From Spongiibacter tropicus DSM 19543 (GTDB taxonomy: Bacteria > Pseudomonadota > Gammaproteobacteria > Pseudomonadales > Spongiibacteraceae): a stretch of DNA of 64,000 nucleotides. The notes beneath the pieces are model-generated. The model saw nothing but the letters and a program-made list of their open reading frames with translations. It searched no databases and was not told the origin of the DNA. A program made the position numbers and the translations under genes. Where the stretch lies: NCBI RefSeq assembly GCF_000420325.1, contig NZ_ATUS01000001.1, forward strand, positions 1,306,463 through 1,370,462, in the 5' to 3' direction. Within the stretch, counting starts at the first letter, position 1. Each line of letters begins with the position of its first letter. Positions 16,833 to 24,526 of this stretch are shown piece after piece.

Positions 16833-18233
16833 TCACTCGCCACGCATGCCCTCTTCAAGCAAAACTTCCATCTTGGGAATTGCTTCCTGGATCAATTCAC
16901 CCATAGCTTGAATACTTTTCGCCACTTCGGGATCCTCGAAGTCCAACAGCGGGCTGAACAGGTCTGTACGAGCCTCATTAATCCATTTAACTACGGCAGG
17001 CTCTGTCAACCAAACGGCCATATTCTTGCTGTTCTGAAGCGCGCAGCGGAGATAGTCAATTTCAAGATAGGGCAGAGGAACCGGATGACAAAGCTCGTTC
17101 TTACGATCCTCATCCGCGTCAACATTGCACTCTACATTGCCGATAAAACCGGCACTGTATACCTGCTGACACATCCGAACTGTCTGGAGAGTAATTTTAT
17201 CTCCATCAAACACTTTGGTATCCGGGACTTTGGGCAAGCCGTCTGCAGCACAATCGACATAGACTGCATTGGCAGGTGCAGGGCAGACGCCGTCAGACAA
17301 GGTCATCTCACTAGGAGAAACAGCCTCAACATACCCCATACGAATAATATTTTTCACTCGCCGCAACTGCTCGAGTTCAAGCTCGGTGAAAGTTGCGCAG
17401 CGCCAGCGAGTTGGCTTGTGATTTCGATCCAACTGCTTAATCAGCTCACGCCCATCGAGCAGATCATAAAAATCACGGTAGCTCTTGGCCTCAAGTGCAC
17501 ACTCTAGAATACCGATAGTATACTGTGTCACCGGATCGGAAAATTTACGGCCTGGATCAACGCTGAAACGGTCAAACATCCACGCGTCTGCCGGCATTAC
17601 CCATGTAATTCGGTCTGGATCTATGCCGTTACTGAGCAAAAACAGAACCGCATCCATACCGGTTTTACCCGATCCCACAATGACAAAATTTTCGTAGTAA
17701 GGTGCAATCCTTGGCAGATCATTTACGGCTACCGCCTTGGCACCCTCTGCAACATCGAATGTTGGTGGACGTTGAGATGGCACCGTTACGTTCAGATAGG
17801 TCGAATCAACTGTTTTCTTTACCTTAAACTCATACTCACCGCCGCTGACGGTATTTCTTGCTCGCCCTGAATCCTTGTCATACTCACACATCGAGAGGAA
17901 CTTTACTCGCCCGGAAGGGATAAACCGACGTTGCATAACGTTATCGAAGTAGGCTACGACTTCACTTCCGCTAGCCAGCTCATAACATCCTTTGTTGAGA
18001 CCAAATTCATCTCTACGATCACCGCCCAACTCCGTCGAGTTGACGCCATAGCACGTCGATGTTTGATGAAGGCGACAGAATGGGTACACATAATTCCAAT
18101 GACCACCGGGCCGAAAGTTCTTATCTACCATTACAACTGTGGCATCGCTATGAGTTAGGATTTCGTCTACGAACGCCATCCCCATACCACCAGCCCCAAT
18201 CACAAGGTAATCTGCTTCAATAACCTCAGCCAT
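16833..18233 (-). CDS. FAD/NAD(P)-binding flavoprotein, possible monooxygenase
   Basis: 466 residues with two dinucleotide-binding motifs: FAD-type YLVIGAGGMGMAFVDE at residues 9-24 and NAD(P)-type FVIVGSGKTGMDAVLFLL near 195. Between them is PGGHWNYVYPFCRLHQTS, a segment typical of a poorly characterised flavin oxidoreductase family distantly related to FMO/Baeyer-Villiger enzymes, but no classical FMO/BVMO fingerprint is seen. No membrane segment. A 21-bp-spaced GTGCA repeat lies 138 bp upstream, so it belongs to the isomerase regulon. It is a candidate, unproven, for the oxygenase step that styrene clusters assign to StyA, to which it is not evidently similar. A terminator follows. Confidence 0.75.
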   Translation of the reverse strand: MAEVIEADYLVIGAGGMGMAFVDEILTHSDATVVMVDKNFRPGGHWNYVYPFCRLHQTSTCYGVNSTELGGDRRDEFGLNKGCYELASGSEVVAYFDNVMQRRFIPSGRVKFLSMCEYDKDSGRARNTVSGGEYEFKVKKTVDSTYLNVTVPSQRPPTFDVAEGAKAVAVNDLPRIAPYYENFVIVGSGKTGMDAVLFLLSNGIDPDRITWVMPADAWMFDRFSVDPGRKFSDPVTQYTIGILECALEAKSYRDFYDLLDGRELIKQLDRNHKPTRWRCATFTELELEQLRRVKNIIRMGYVEAVSPSEMTLSDGVCPAPANAVYVDCAADGLPKVPDTKVFDGDKITLQTVRMCQQVYSAGFIGNVECNVDADEDRKNELCHPVPLPYLEIDYLRCALQNSKNMAVWLTEPAVVKWINEARTDLFSPLLDFEDPEVAKSIQAMGELIQEAIPKMEVLLEEGMRGE

Positions 18234-18370
18234 TTATCTTTCCTCGAATGCACATCTTTATTTTAATCCGGCACACACTGAGCTACCGGCGGCCTAAGCC
18301 ATTTCTAGTCATAGCTTAAACCCTACTGAGGCTATTGTTACGATAAATCGGCCACAATTATTAGTCCTCC

Positions 18371-18396
18371 GTGCAAAATCATAGACAGACCGTGCA
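18371..18396. promoter_or_regulatory. Isomerase-regulon operator, flavoprotein promoter
   Basis: GTGCA at 18371 and again at 18392, start-to-start 21 bp, 138 bp upstream of the flavoprotein start. Same orientation to the gene as the sites at 27143, 28266, 30148, 31924 and 34847. Confidence 0.68.
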
Positions 18397-18444
18397 AATG
18401 CCAAGCGTCAAAGAACGCGCCTACCATGATTAACAGCGACAAGT

Positions 18445-19815
18445 TCAATCTCGCCCAAGCCTTTGCAGCGCAGCCTGCGTGAGGTACTCATCATAAATAC
18501 TCTGGTCGTTCGCTCGGCTCCAGTGGCCTCCATCCAGCTCTTTAACTTGCTCAATTCGAGTAATTCGACCTGACTGGAATTCATAGGCATGGAGGTATGT
18601 CCAAGACCAATACGCGTGCTTGCCGTCCATGACTCTCCGGTTACCATCATCATAGATGCTGTAACATCCATCAAAAGAACGGAACGGATTTCCCTTCTGG
18701 TCATACGTAACCATAGCAACAGGCATACCATTCCTCGCGTCGAACCATACTCGCTTTTTACTCACAGGCGCTCTCGAAAATGCGACAGGCTCCGCTTCAC
18801 AAACAATTGTCTCCGGGATCAATTCAACAACACTATCGAAGAAGCTTTCTCCCTTCTCGCCACCATGAACACCATGCTCCCAGTTACTATGAGACGAATT
18901 CCACCCCCCGGAGACACCACCCAGTAACGGCTGCCTACCAATCACCTTGTAATTACCCCAAGTAAGGAGCGGATCTCCTGCTGCCCAAGCGTCTGACAGA
19001 TAGAGCGCGGAACCCGGCACCAGCGGCTCAAAACGTTGATTCGTCGGGAATTGCCTAATTCGTCTGAAGCTCGGCACATAGCCATACAGCGTCGGAAATT
19101 TATTCTGATCATACGGCCATATATTCAAATAGCTCGCACCACGTTCAGTGTTTGGCGATAGGTATACAACGGTGTTGAATCGCAGCTTATCCTCATGCTC
19201 AGGCCAATATGGCTTAGGGTCTGAAACCAGTCGTCCTACAGGGGAAAGTTCTGCCCATACCAAATCATATTCGTAGTCGACAATGCCACCGCGGCTTATG
19301 TCATACTCACGCATAGCGTAAAGGCTCGAATCATGCCTTCCCCACGACAATGTGAGCCCGGCGAACAACTCCAAAGCATTGGTCGTTCCGGGAAAAGGAT
19401 GACCACCGATCCACGGTCGCCCATCATCATTTACTACATTCCCAGAGCCATCAAATCTGGCTTTTCCTCGATTCGATAATGTAGCCTCAAGATATTCCCA
19501 GGGGCCAAGCCTCATCCAGTCAGTCGTTGTTGGAAGCAACTTTAATCGCCTACCCATATTTTTCACATGGTGGAATTTTGCAGGCTCCAACAAGTCTTTA
19601 ACCGCCTCGACATTCGAGGCATCGATATACGCACCGGTAGATATCGTCCCACGAGTGTATTCCTCTATAGAGAGAAGCTCATCTGGGTATACACCCTCAA
19701 TACTACCGGCCGCCCCCACAGCAGCAGACAAAGGCTTTAAGAATCCCGCACAGCTTCCCGCCAGCGCATACTTCAAAATACTTCTTCTGCTCGAATGAAT
19801 ATTCCAACCAGTCAT
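18445..19815 (-). CDS. DUF1329 family protein with Tat-type signal (copy 1)
   Basis: 456 residues. The N-terminus has a twin-arginine motif, SRRSILKYALAGSCAGF (S-R-R-x-I-L-K), followed by a hydrophobic stretch, indicating folded export through Tat; most DUF1329 proteins I know have Sec-type leaders. The body is a DUF1329 domain (YPDELLSIEEYTRGTIS, WPYDQNKFPTLYGYVPSFRR, AYWSWTYLHAYEF, ending in a helical QAALQRLGRD). DUF1329 proteins resemble LolB/LolA-like lipid carriers and are thought to move hydrophobic ligands across the periplasm together with DUF1302 barrels. Related to the second DUF1329 at 23062. Separated from the DUF1302 gene upstream by a terminator, so expression may be reduced relative to it. 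Confidence 0.85.
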   Translation of the reverse strand: MTGWNIHSSRRSILKYALAGSCAGFLKPLSAAVGAAGSIEGVYPDELLSIEEYTRGTISTGAYIDASNVEAVKDLLEPAKFHHVKNMGRRLKLLPTTTDWMRLGPWEYLEATLSNRGKARFDGSGNVVNDDGRPWIGGHPFPGTTNALELFAGLTLSWGRHDSSLYAMREYDISRGGIVDYEYDLVWAELSPVGRLVSDPKPYWPEHEDKLRFNTVVYLSPNTERGASYLNIWPYDQNKFPTLYGYVPSFRRIRQFPTNQRFEPLVPGSALYLSDAWAAGDPLLTWGNYKVIGRQPLLGGVSGGWNSSHSNWEHGVHGGEKGESFFDSVVELIPETIVCEAEPVAFSRAPVSKKRVWFDARNGMPVAMVTYDQKGNPFRSFDGCYSIYDDGNRRVMDGKHAYWSWTYLHAYEFQSGRITRIEQVKELDGGHWSRANDQSIYDEYLTQAALQRLGRD

Positions 19816-19827
19816 TTATATACCCTC

Positions 19828-19857
19828 AAAAAAAAGCCGGCTGGGAACACAGCCGGC
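19828..19857 (-). terminator. Terminator between DUF1302 and DUF1329 copy 1
   Basis: On the minus strand GCCGGCTG, loop TGTTCC, CAGCCGGC is followed by eight Ts (19828-19835). It lies 43-72 bp after the DUF1302 stop and only 12 bp before the next gene's start, so downstream expression needs read-through. Confidence 0.85.
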
Positions 19858-19899
19858 AAAAGGGTGACAGACATCACCCGTCCCTTTCAGTTGAGAAGG

Positions 19900-21948
19900 T
19901 TACAGCTGATAAGTGAATCGCATACCTACTTCCTGCACATGATCTAACGCCCTAGTGAGGGTCTTGCTGCCATCTCCGTGCAAGTCTCCAGTAACATAGT
20001 TGTAGTAAAGATCGACGCTCATACCTCGTCCAGGATTCCACTTCAGCAACGGCTGGAATAGCAGCCCGCCTTGAACATCATAGAGAATCGCCCATTCCGC
20101 GATATACTTTTTGTTAGGCCAGGGCTGGAACCCGGCGAAAACCAAATAGTTTGCGCTAGAAATGCCTCCAGGCTGCTTCGGAGCGGTATTGCCGACGTTA
20201 CCGCCGTAGCCATCCAAATGAAGCCCTATCAAGTCACTCTCACTGCGGTGCATGAACTGCCCCACCAAGTAGGCAGCAGGGAAGCTCTCGCTCCATCTGT
20301 GCCACTTCTCAGCCACCAGCGTCAGTATGTATTCGTCTGACGTCAGACCATCCTTACCCAGATCTGGAGAGGTAAATACACGCTCGGGGGTATACTGGAC
20401 CTCCATATTCAGAATAATCTGGTTCCAGAATGACTTGTTATCCTCCGTCTCCGTCACATAGCTAAGACCAAAACCGAAGACATCCTCTCGGAAATAGTCG
20501 CGTTGGACATTGCCTCGAATGCTGCCGCCAGCACCAATAAAGAATGTATTCAGCAATGCGCTTGCTTCCTCCACGTTCGCTACCGGAGACGCAAAGATAT
20601 CTCTCAACGCCGGGAAATCCCTGATAGCGGCATTGATAACATCGACACCGTCCAAACGTACGCTGTGAGCTGCGGCGAACCACTCTTTGTCACTGTAGAC
20701 GCCGCCAGGACCGACAGTAAATGGCGTGTGTGAAAGTGCCTCGCCAACGCTATCATAGAGCCTACAGAAATTATCATAGGGGTTTTGACTGCCGCTGCAT
20801 TTAGGCTTTAGCAAATAGCCAGTCTCAACGGCCGTACCCACAGTTCCCCCCCACGGGGTCAGCCCTTTGTTAACGCCACTTTCTGCCCAGCGAAATACAC
20901 CCAACGGGTTGTATCGGCTGACATACATTGCTTGCCAACCCCAGTTCCCATAATCACCTTTTAAACGGAATCCAGCATCAAGTTTATTGTCGTAGCCACC
21001 GGTATGATAGTTGTCTAGGGGCCGATAAAACTCAGACGGAATAACGTTGTAAGGCGTATTCGGATTGGGGAGAATGTCCGGCTGAAATTTACCCACAAAG
21101 CCATCGAAAAGGATATTGTTGGTCGCTTGAACCGTTGCACGCAATGCCAATTTCGGCACACGCTCATCCTCAAATTCTTCAATGGCTCGATCGAGAATAA
21201 GATGTCGGCGCAAATCTAAACCATTGGCCACATCAAGCGTACGGAAGAAGATTGCCTGCCCCCAGGCAATCTGCTGATTACCGAAGCGAAGATCGTATTT
21301 ACCTGATTTGTAATTGATAATGAACGTGGGGAAGTCGACCATATAATTTCGGCCAGCATACTCAAGCGGATTTATATTTTCCCCATTCCGCCCTTTAGCC
21401 TGATAGAAATTGGTCTCACCGGTATCCGCATACCGATCATAACGCCCTTTGGATATACCACCTTGATCACCCATCACATCGTAGGCGTCAAAACCGTCAT
21501 GTACGACAGGATCGAACAAAGCCCTCATTTTCACGTTCAACCGCCACTGACGATTAAATTTCATGTCCATTTCACCACTAAAGCGGAGATTGACCTGGTT
21601 CCAATCGTAGTCTTCGCCCGTAGCCCTGTCGTTTCTAACCACGGTGTCATTCGTATCCAGAACAAATGGTAACGAAGGAATTTCTGTATTACCCCATCGA
21701 CCGCCACCTAGGTCGGGCGGCAGATATGCCTGCCTTGAAACCGCTTCATTTTGATATGGGATCGCATTCTGGTTATATGGATTCTGCTCGTCATTTGTCT
21801 TAAAAGCAGCGTCAACCCTAAACTGCCCAAGAAAAGTCGTCTTTTCGATGATGCTTTCAATAAGACCTTCAGCATGGACCGCGGAAGTTCCAAGTGCCCC
21901 AGCTGCCGAGAGCATAACCGGTGCGATTGCAGTACCTATCTTTCTCAT
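19900..21948 (-). CDS. DUF1302 family outer-membrane beta-barrel protein
   Basis: 682 residues. A signal peptide (APVMLSAAGALGTSAVHA) precedes a beta-strand-rich body with the alternating polar/aromatic pattern of a barrel (INYKSGKYDLRFGNQQIAWG, WGWQAMYVSRYNP) and a final strand ending MRFTYQL. RFGNQQIAWGQA is characteristic of DUF1302. These proteins accompany DUF1329 proteins and RND pumps in hydrophobic-compound catabolic clusters and are presumed outer-membrane channels. AAGGGGA precedes the ATG. 40 bp after the YCF48 gene, probably co-transcribed from the RND promoter. Confidence 0.87.
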   Translation of the reverse strand: MRKIGTAIAPVMLSAAGALGTSAVHAEGLIESIIEKTTFLGQFRVDAAFKTNDEQNPYNQNAIPYQNEAVSRQAYLPPDLGGGRWGNTEIPSLPFVLDTNDTVVRNDRATGEDYDWNQVNLRFSGEMDMKFNRQWRLNVKMRALFDPVVHDGFDAYDVMGDQGGISKGRYDRYADTGETNFYQAKGRNGENINPLEYAGRNYMVDFPTFIINYKSGKYDLRFGNQQIAWGQAIFFRTLDVANGLDLRRHLILDRAIEEFEDERVPKLALRATVQATNNILFDGFVGKFQPDILPNPNTPYNVIPSEFYRPLDNYHTGGYDNKLDAGFRLKGDYGNWGWQAMYVSRYNPLGVFRWAESGVNKGLTPWGGTVGTAVETGYLLKPKCSGSQNPYDNFCRLYDSVGEALSHTPFTVGPGGVYSDKEWFAAAHSVRLDGVDVINAAIRDFPALRDIFASPVANVEEASALLNTFFIGAGGSIRGNVQRDYFREDVFGFGLSYVTETEDNKSFWNQIILNMEVQYTPERVFTSPDLGKDGLTSDEYILTLVAEKWHRWSESFPAAYLVGQFMHRSESDLIGLHLDGYGGNVGNTAPKQPGGISSANYLVFAGFQPWPNKKYIAEWAILYDVQGGLLFQPLLKWNPGRGMSVDLYYNYVTGDLHGDGSKTLTRALDHVQEVGMRFTYQL

Positions 21949-21987
21949 TTTTATATCCCCTTAAATACCGGCGATCTATTTTTAGAT

Positions 21988-23001
21988 TCAAAATGGATTT
22001 ACTGAAATAATGCGACCACCATGCCCCACTGCCGTAACACGCTCCGAATCTGATATCTCTGTGATCGAAATACCCGAGTACCAATTCAGGCTGATATCCA
22101 GCGCGTCGAATGTTTTCCAACTCTTTCCATAATTTTTGCTTACAACAGCGACGCGTTGCCCAATCGCAAAGATATTCCCCGCCTCGTCGCCGCCGATTGC
22201 GAACAAGCTAGATTGAGTCGGAGTCTGTAGCGCCTTCCATGTCATGCCTTTATCTTGAGATATCAGCACTGTTCCCGATTGTCCGGTTACATATCCGGTA
22301 TTACCGTAAAATTTGGAATCGAAGAACGTTGGAGCAATAACGTCACCCTCTTCCGGATGTCGATAGATCACATTCCAGGACTCTCCGCGGTCTACTGAGG
22401 TCAAAATTTGGCCATACTCTCCGCCAATCAGGATTCGACCATCCTCGAGTACTTGAACAACGTAGTTTGTTGGTTCATCACGAATAACGGCGGCATCACC
22501 GGCACCCGAGTCATACAGAGGAGCCCAATCAGGCTGAATGCTTTTCCAGGTCACACCGTGATCGACAGAACGAAGTAAAGTCCCGAAGGCCCCCACGGCA
22601 ACCGCGAGTCCATCACTATTCATGTCCACGCCTAATAAACGCATGCGTGAACTGGAACCAACCTTTTTCCACCCGGACCAATCAACATTAACGATCACCT
22701 CGCCGAGCTGACCTACTGCAACTGCCCCATTTTCGGTGACAGCAACGCTTGTTAATGCGAGTGTTGTAGGGGTGTCAATTTCCGACCAGCTTTTACCGCT
22801 GTCAGACGTTTCCATCAACAATCCAGCTTCGCCAACAGCATATCCATGAGACCCACTGATATCGATGTCATACAGGCGATCGGTTGGTGTATGTGCAACC
22901 AAAAGTTCTCCTGCATGAGCACAGATAGAGAAAAATATGCCGCAAATAGCTATCTTAAATTTAAGAAGATAATTGCGTTTAGAAGAGAACGACATTCTCA
23001 T
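21988..23001 (-). CDS. YCF48/HCF136-like beta-propeller, periplasmic
   Basis: 337 residues. A Sec signal peptide (FKIAICGIFFSICAHA) with a cleavage site after AHA, then repeated propeller blades containing SGKSW, HGVTW, RGESW, KGMTW and YGKSW, each preceded by a GxxGxx(L/I) strand. This matches the photosystem-II-stability-factor-like (YCF48) family, which in non-phototrophs occurs next to RND/DUF1302/DUF1329 genes; its role there is unknown but assembly or docking of the envelope complex is plausible. GGGAG lies before the ATG. Its promoter-side neighbour is DUF1329 copy 2, with a stable hairpin between them. Confidence 0.85.
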   Translation of the reverse strand: MRMSFSSKRNYLLKFKIAICGIFFSICAHAGELLVAHTPTDRLYDIDISGSHGYAVGEAGLLMETSDSGKSWSEIDTPTTLALTSVAVTENGAVAVGQLGEVIVNVDWSGWKKVGSSSRMRLLGVDMNSDGLAVAVGAFGTLLRSVDHGVTWKSIQPDWAPLYDSGAGDAAVIRDEPTNYVVQVLEDGRILIGGEYGQILTSVDRGESWNVIYRHPEEGDVIAPTFFDSKFYGNTGYVTGQSGTVLISQDKGMTWKALQTPTQSSLFAIGGDEAGNIFAIGQRVAVVSKNYGKSWKTFDALDISLNWYSGISITEISDSERVTAVGHGGRIISVNPF

Positions 23002-23027
23002 CCTAATCTCCCGAAAAAATCCAAACT

Positions 23028-23050
23028 CCTGTGCGGATAGTCCGCACAGG
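23028..23050. other. Perfect hairpin in the DUF1329-YCF48 gap
   Basis: CCTGTGCGGA, loop TAG, TCCGCACAGG: ten perfect pairs. On the minus strand a T-rich stretch (TTTTTT) comes only about ten bases later, so it is a weak terminator, an RNA-stability hairpin or an attenuator between genes of one operon. Confidence 0.6.
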
Positions 23051-23061
23051 GTTCATTGTTT

Positions 23062-24453
23062 TTATGCACGCCCCAGAGACTGAAGTGCTTGCTGAGTACA
23101 GTAAGTTTCGAACAACCAGTCCTCATCAATCTGGAAGAGGGACTCTGTACCAACACCCTTCTTAGCGTGGTGGGTTCTGGACATACGCTTGTTCTGGTGA
23201 TCGTAGATAAGACAGTATACCCAAGACCATGCCGGCGTCTTTCCGTCAGCACTCAAGACGACTCGATTACCGTCAGCGCCACCACCAACAAACTGACCGA
23301 ATGCCATTTCGAAGTTAGCCCACAGTTTCCCCTGACGGTCGTAACGCATACATCCATTCGGCACGCTGTTACGAGCATCGGCGTATACTCGCTTCTTGCT
23401 TACCGGTGATCGCGGGTATCCGACGGGCTCACATTCGGTAACAATGACATCTGGAGACATTTCATATTCTGTCTCCCAGAACTTGGGATTATTGGCTTGC
23501 TCTTTAGGCTTCCAGTTATCATCGGTATCAGCGAAGTTGCCATTACAGGCGAGAAGCATCGGCTTGCGATCAATGATTTTGTGGTTGCCCCACGTCAGGT
23601 ATGGGTCACCTGCAGCCCAAGGATCAGTCAGGAACCAAGTCGCGCCAGGAATCAACGGCTCGAAGCGCTGGTTTGCCGGGAACTGACGCACACGGCGGAA
23701 CTCGGGCAGGTACCCGTACAAATCAGGTATCTTCGTCTGGTCATAGGACCAGTTACTCAGGAAGGACGTACCTCGAACATCTTGTGAGTTGCTGAAGTAA
23801 ACACACTGGCGCCGGATTTCATCTTCATATCCGCGAAATACCTTGCGGTCGGTACGAGCCTGCATCTGCAACTCGACCCACTGAAAATCATACTCGTACT
23901 CCAGATTTCCGTCCGCGCCATAGTCCCACTGCTTGATCGCATAGGTGTTGGCGTCCGCCCGCCCCCAACTCATAGCCATATTTGCCCAGATTTCCTGGCC
24001 ATTTTTTGGACTTGTGAAGGGTAGGCCACCACTCCAGGCTTTCCCATTCGAATCTACAACGTTTCCTTTACTATCAAATTTACCGCCACGGCCTTCTGCA
24101 ATATTTCTCTGCATGGCTTCGTAGTAGGAGTTATTAAATAGCTGACGCAGCTCAGTGGTAGGAGCACGAACTTTAATCCGACGACCTTCATTTAGAATTT
24201 GATCGTAGATTGAAGGATCCAATAAGTGCTTTGCGTATTCGACGTTATCTTTGGTGATATAGTCACCAACGCTAATCTTACCTTTTGTCTGATCGTCGAT
24301 TGAATAAAGCTCGTCAGGATATGCTTTCAGCAAGCTCAAATCCTTTGCGAATACCTTTTCGAGAGGCATCAGGACTCCCGCCGCCGCTCCATAGGCCATC
24401 CCTTTGAGCAGCTGCCGCCGGCTAAAATTCATATCGTATTTGCGAATGTGCAT
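23062..24453 (-). CDS. DUF1329 family protein with Tat-type signal (copy 2)
   Basis: 463 residues. Start supported by GGAGG six bases upstream. The leader has FSRRQLLKGMAYGAAAG, a twin-arginine motif (S-R-R-x-L-L-K), then a hydrophobic segment ending near KVFAKD. The DUF1329 body parallels copy 1 throughout (YPDELYSIDDQTKGKIS, WSYDQTKIPDLYGYLPEFRR, AWSWVYCLIYD, and the same QQALQSLGRA ending), so the two arose by duplication. Proposed role: periplasmic carrier of a hydrophobic substrate between the DUF1302 barrel and the RND transporter. 73 bp downstream of the RND gene. Confidence 0.87.
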   Translation of the reverse strand: MHIRKYDMNFSRRQLLKGMAYGAAAGVLMPLEKVFAKDLSLLKAYPDELYSIDDQTKGKISVGDYITKDNVEYAKHLLDPSIYDQILNEGRRIKVRAPTTELRQLFNNSYYEAMQRNIAEGRGGKFDSKGNVVDSNGKAWSGGLPFTSPKNGQEIWANMAMSWGRADANTYAIKQWDYGADGNLEYEYDFQWVELQMQARTDRKVFRGYEDEIRRQCVYFSNSQDVRGTSFLSNWSYDQTKIPDLYGYLPEFRRVRQFPANQRFEPLIPGATWFLTDPWAAGDPYLTWGNHKIIDRKPMLLACNGNFADTDDNWKPKEQANNPKFWETEYEMSPDVIVTECEPVGYPRSPVSKKRVYADARNSVPNGCMRYDRQGKLWANFEMAFGQFVGGGADGNRVVLSADGKTPAWSWVYCLIYDHQNKRMSRTHHAKKGVGTESLFQIDEDWLFETYCTQQALQSLGRA

Positions 24454-24526
24454 AACAACCTCCGAATTTATTCTTAAAAAGGCCGAACCTTAACCGTCGT
24501 CGACAAAACGGGTTAAATCATATTAT

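Noticed and set aside
16833-18233. Styrene monooxygenase StyA
   Set aside because: Although a flavoprotein in the right regulon, it has two dinucleotide folds and other motifs, and no StyB-like reductase gene is adjacent.
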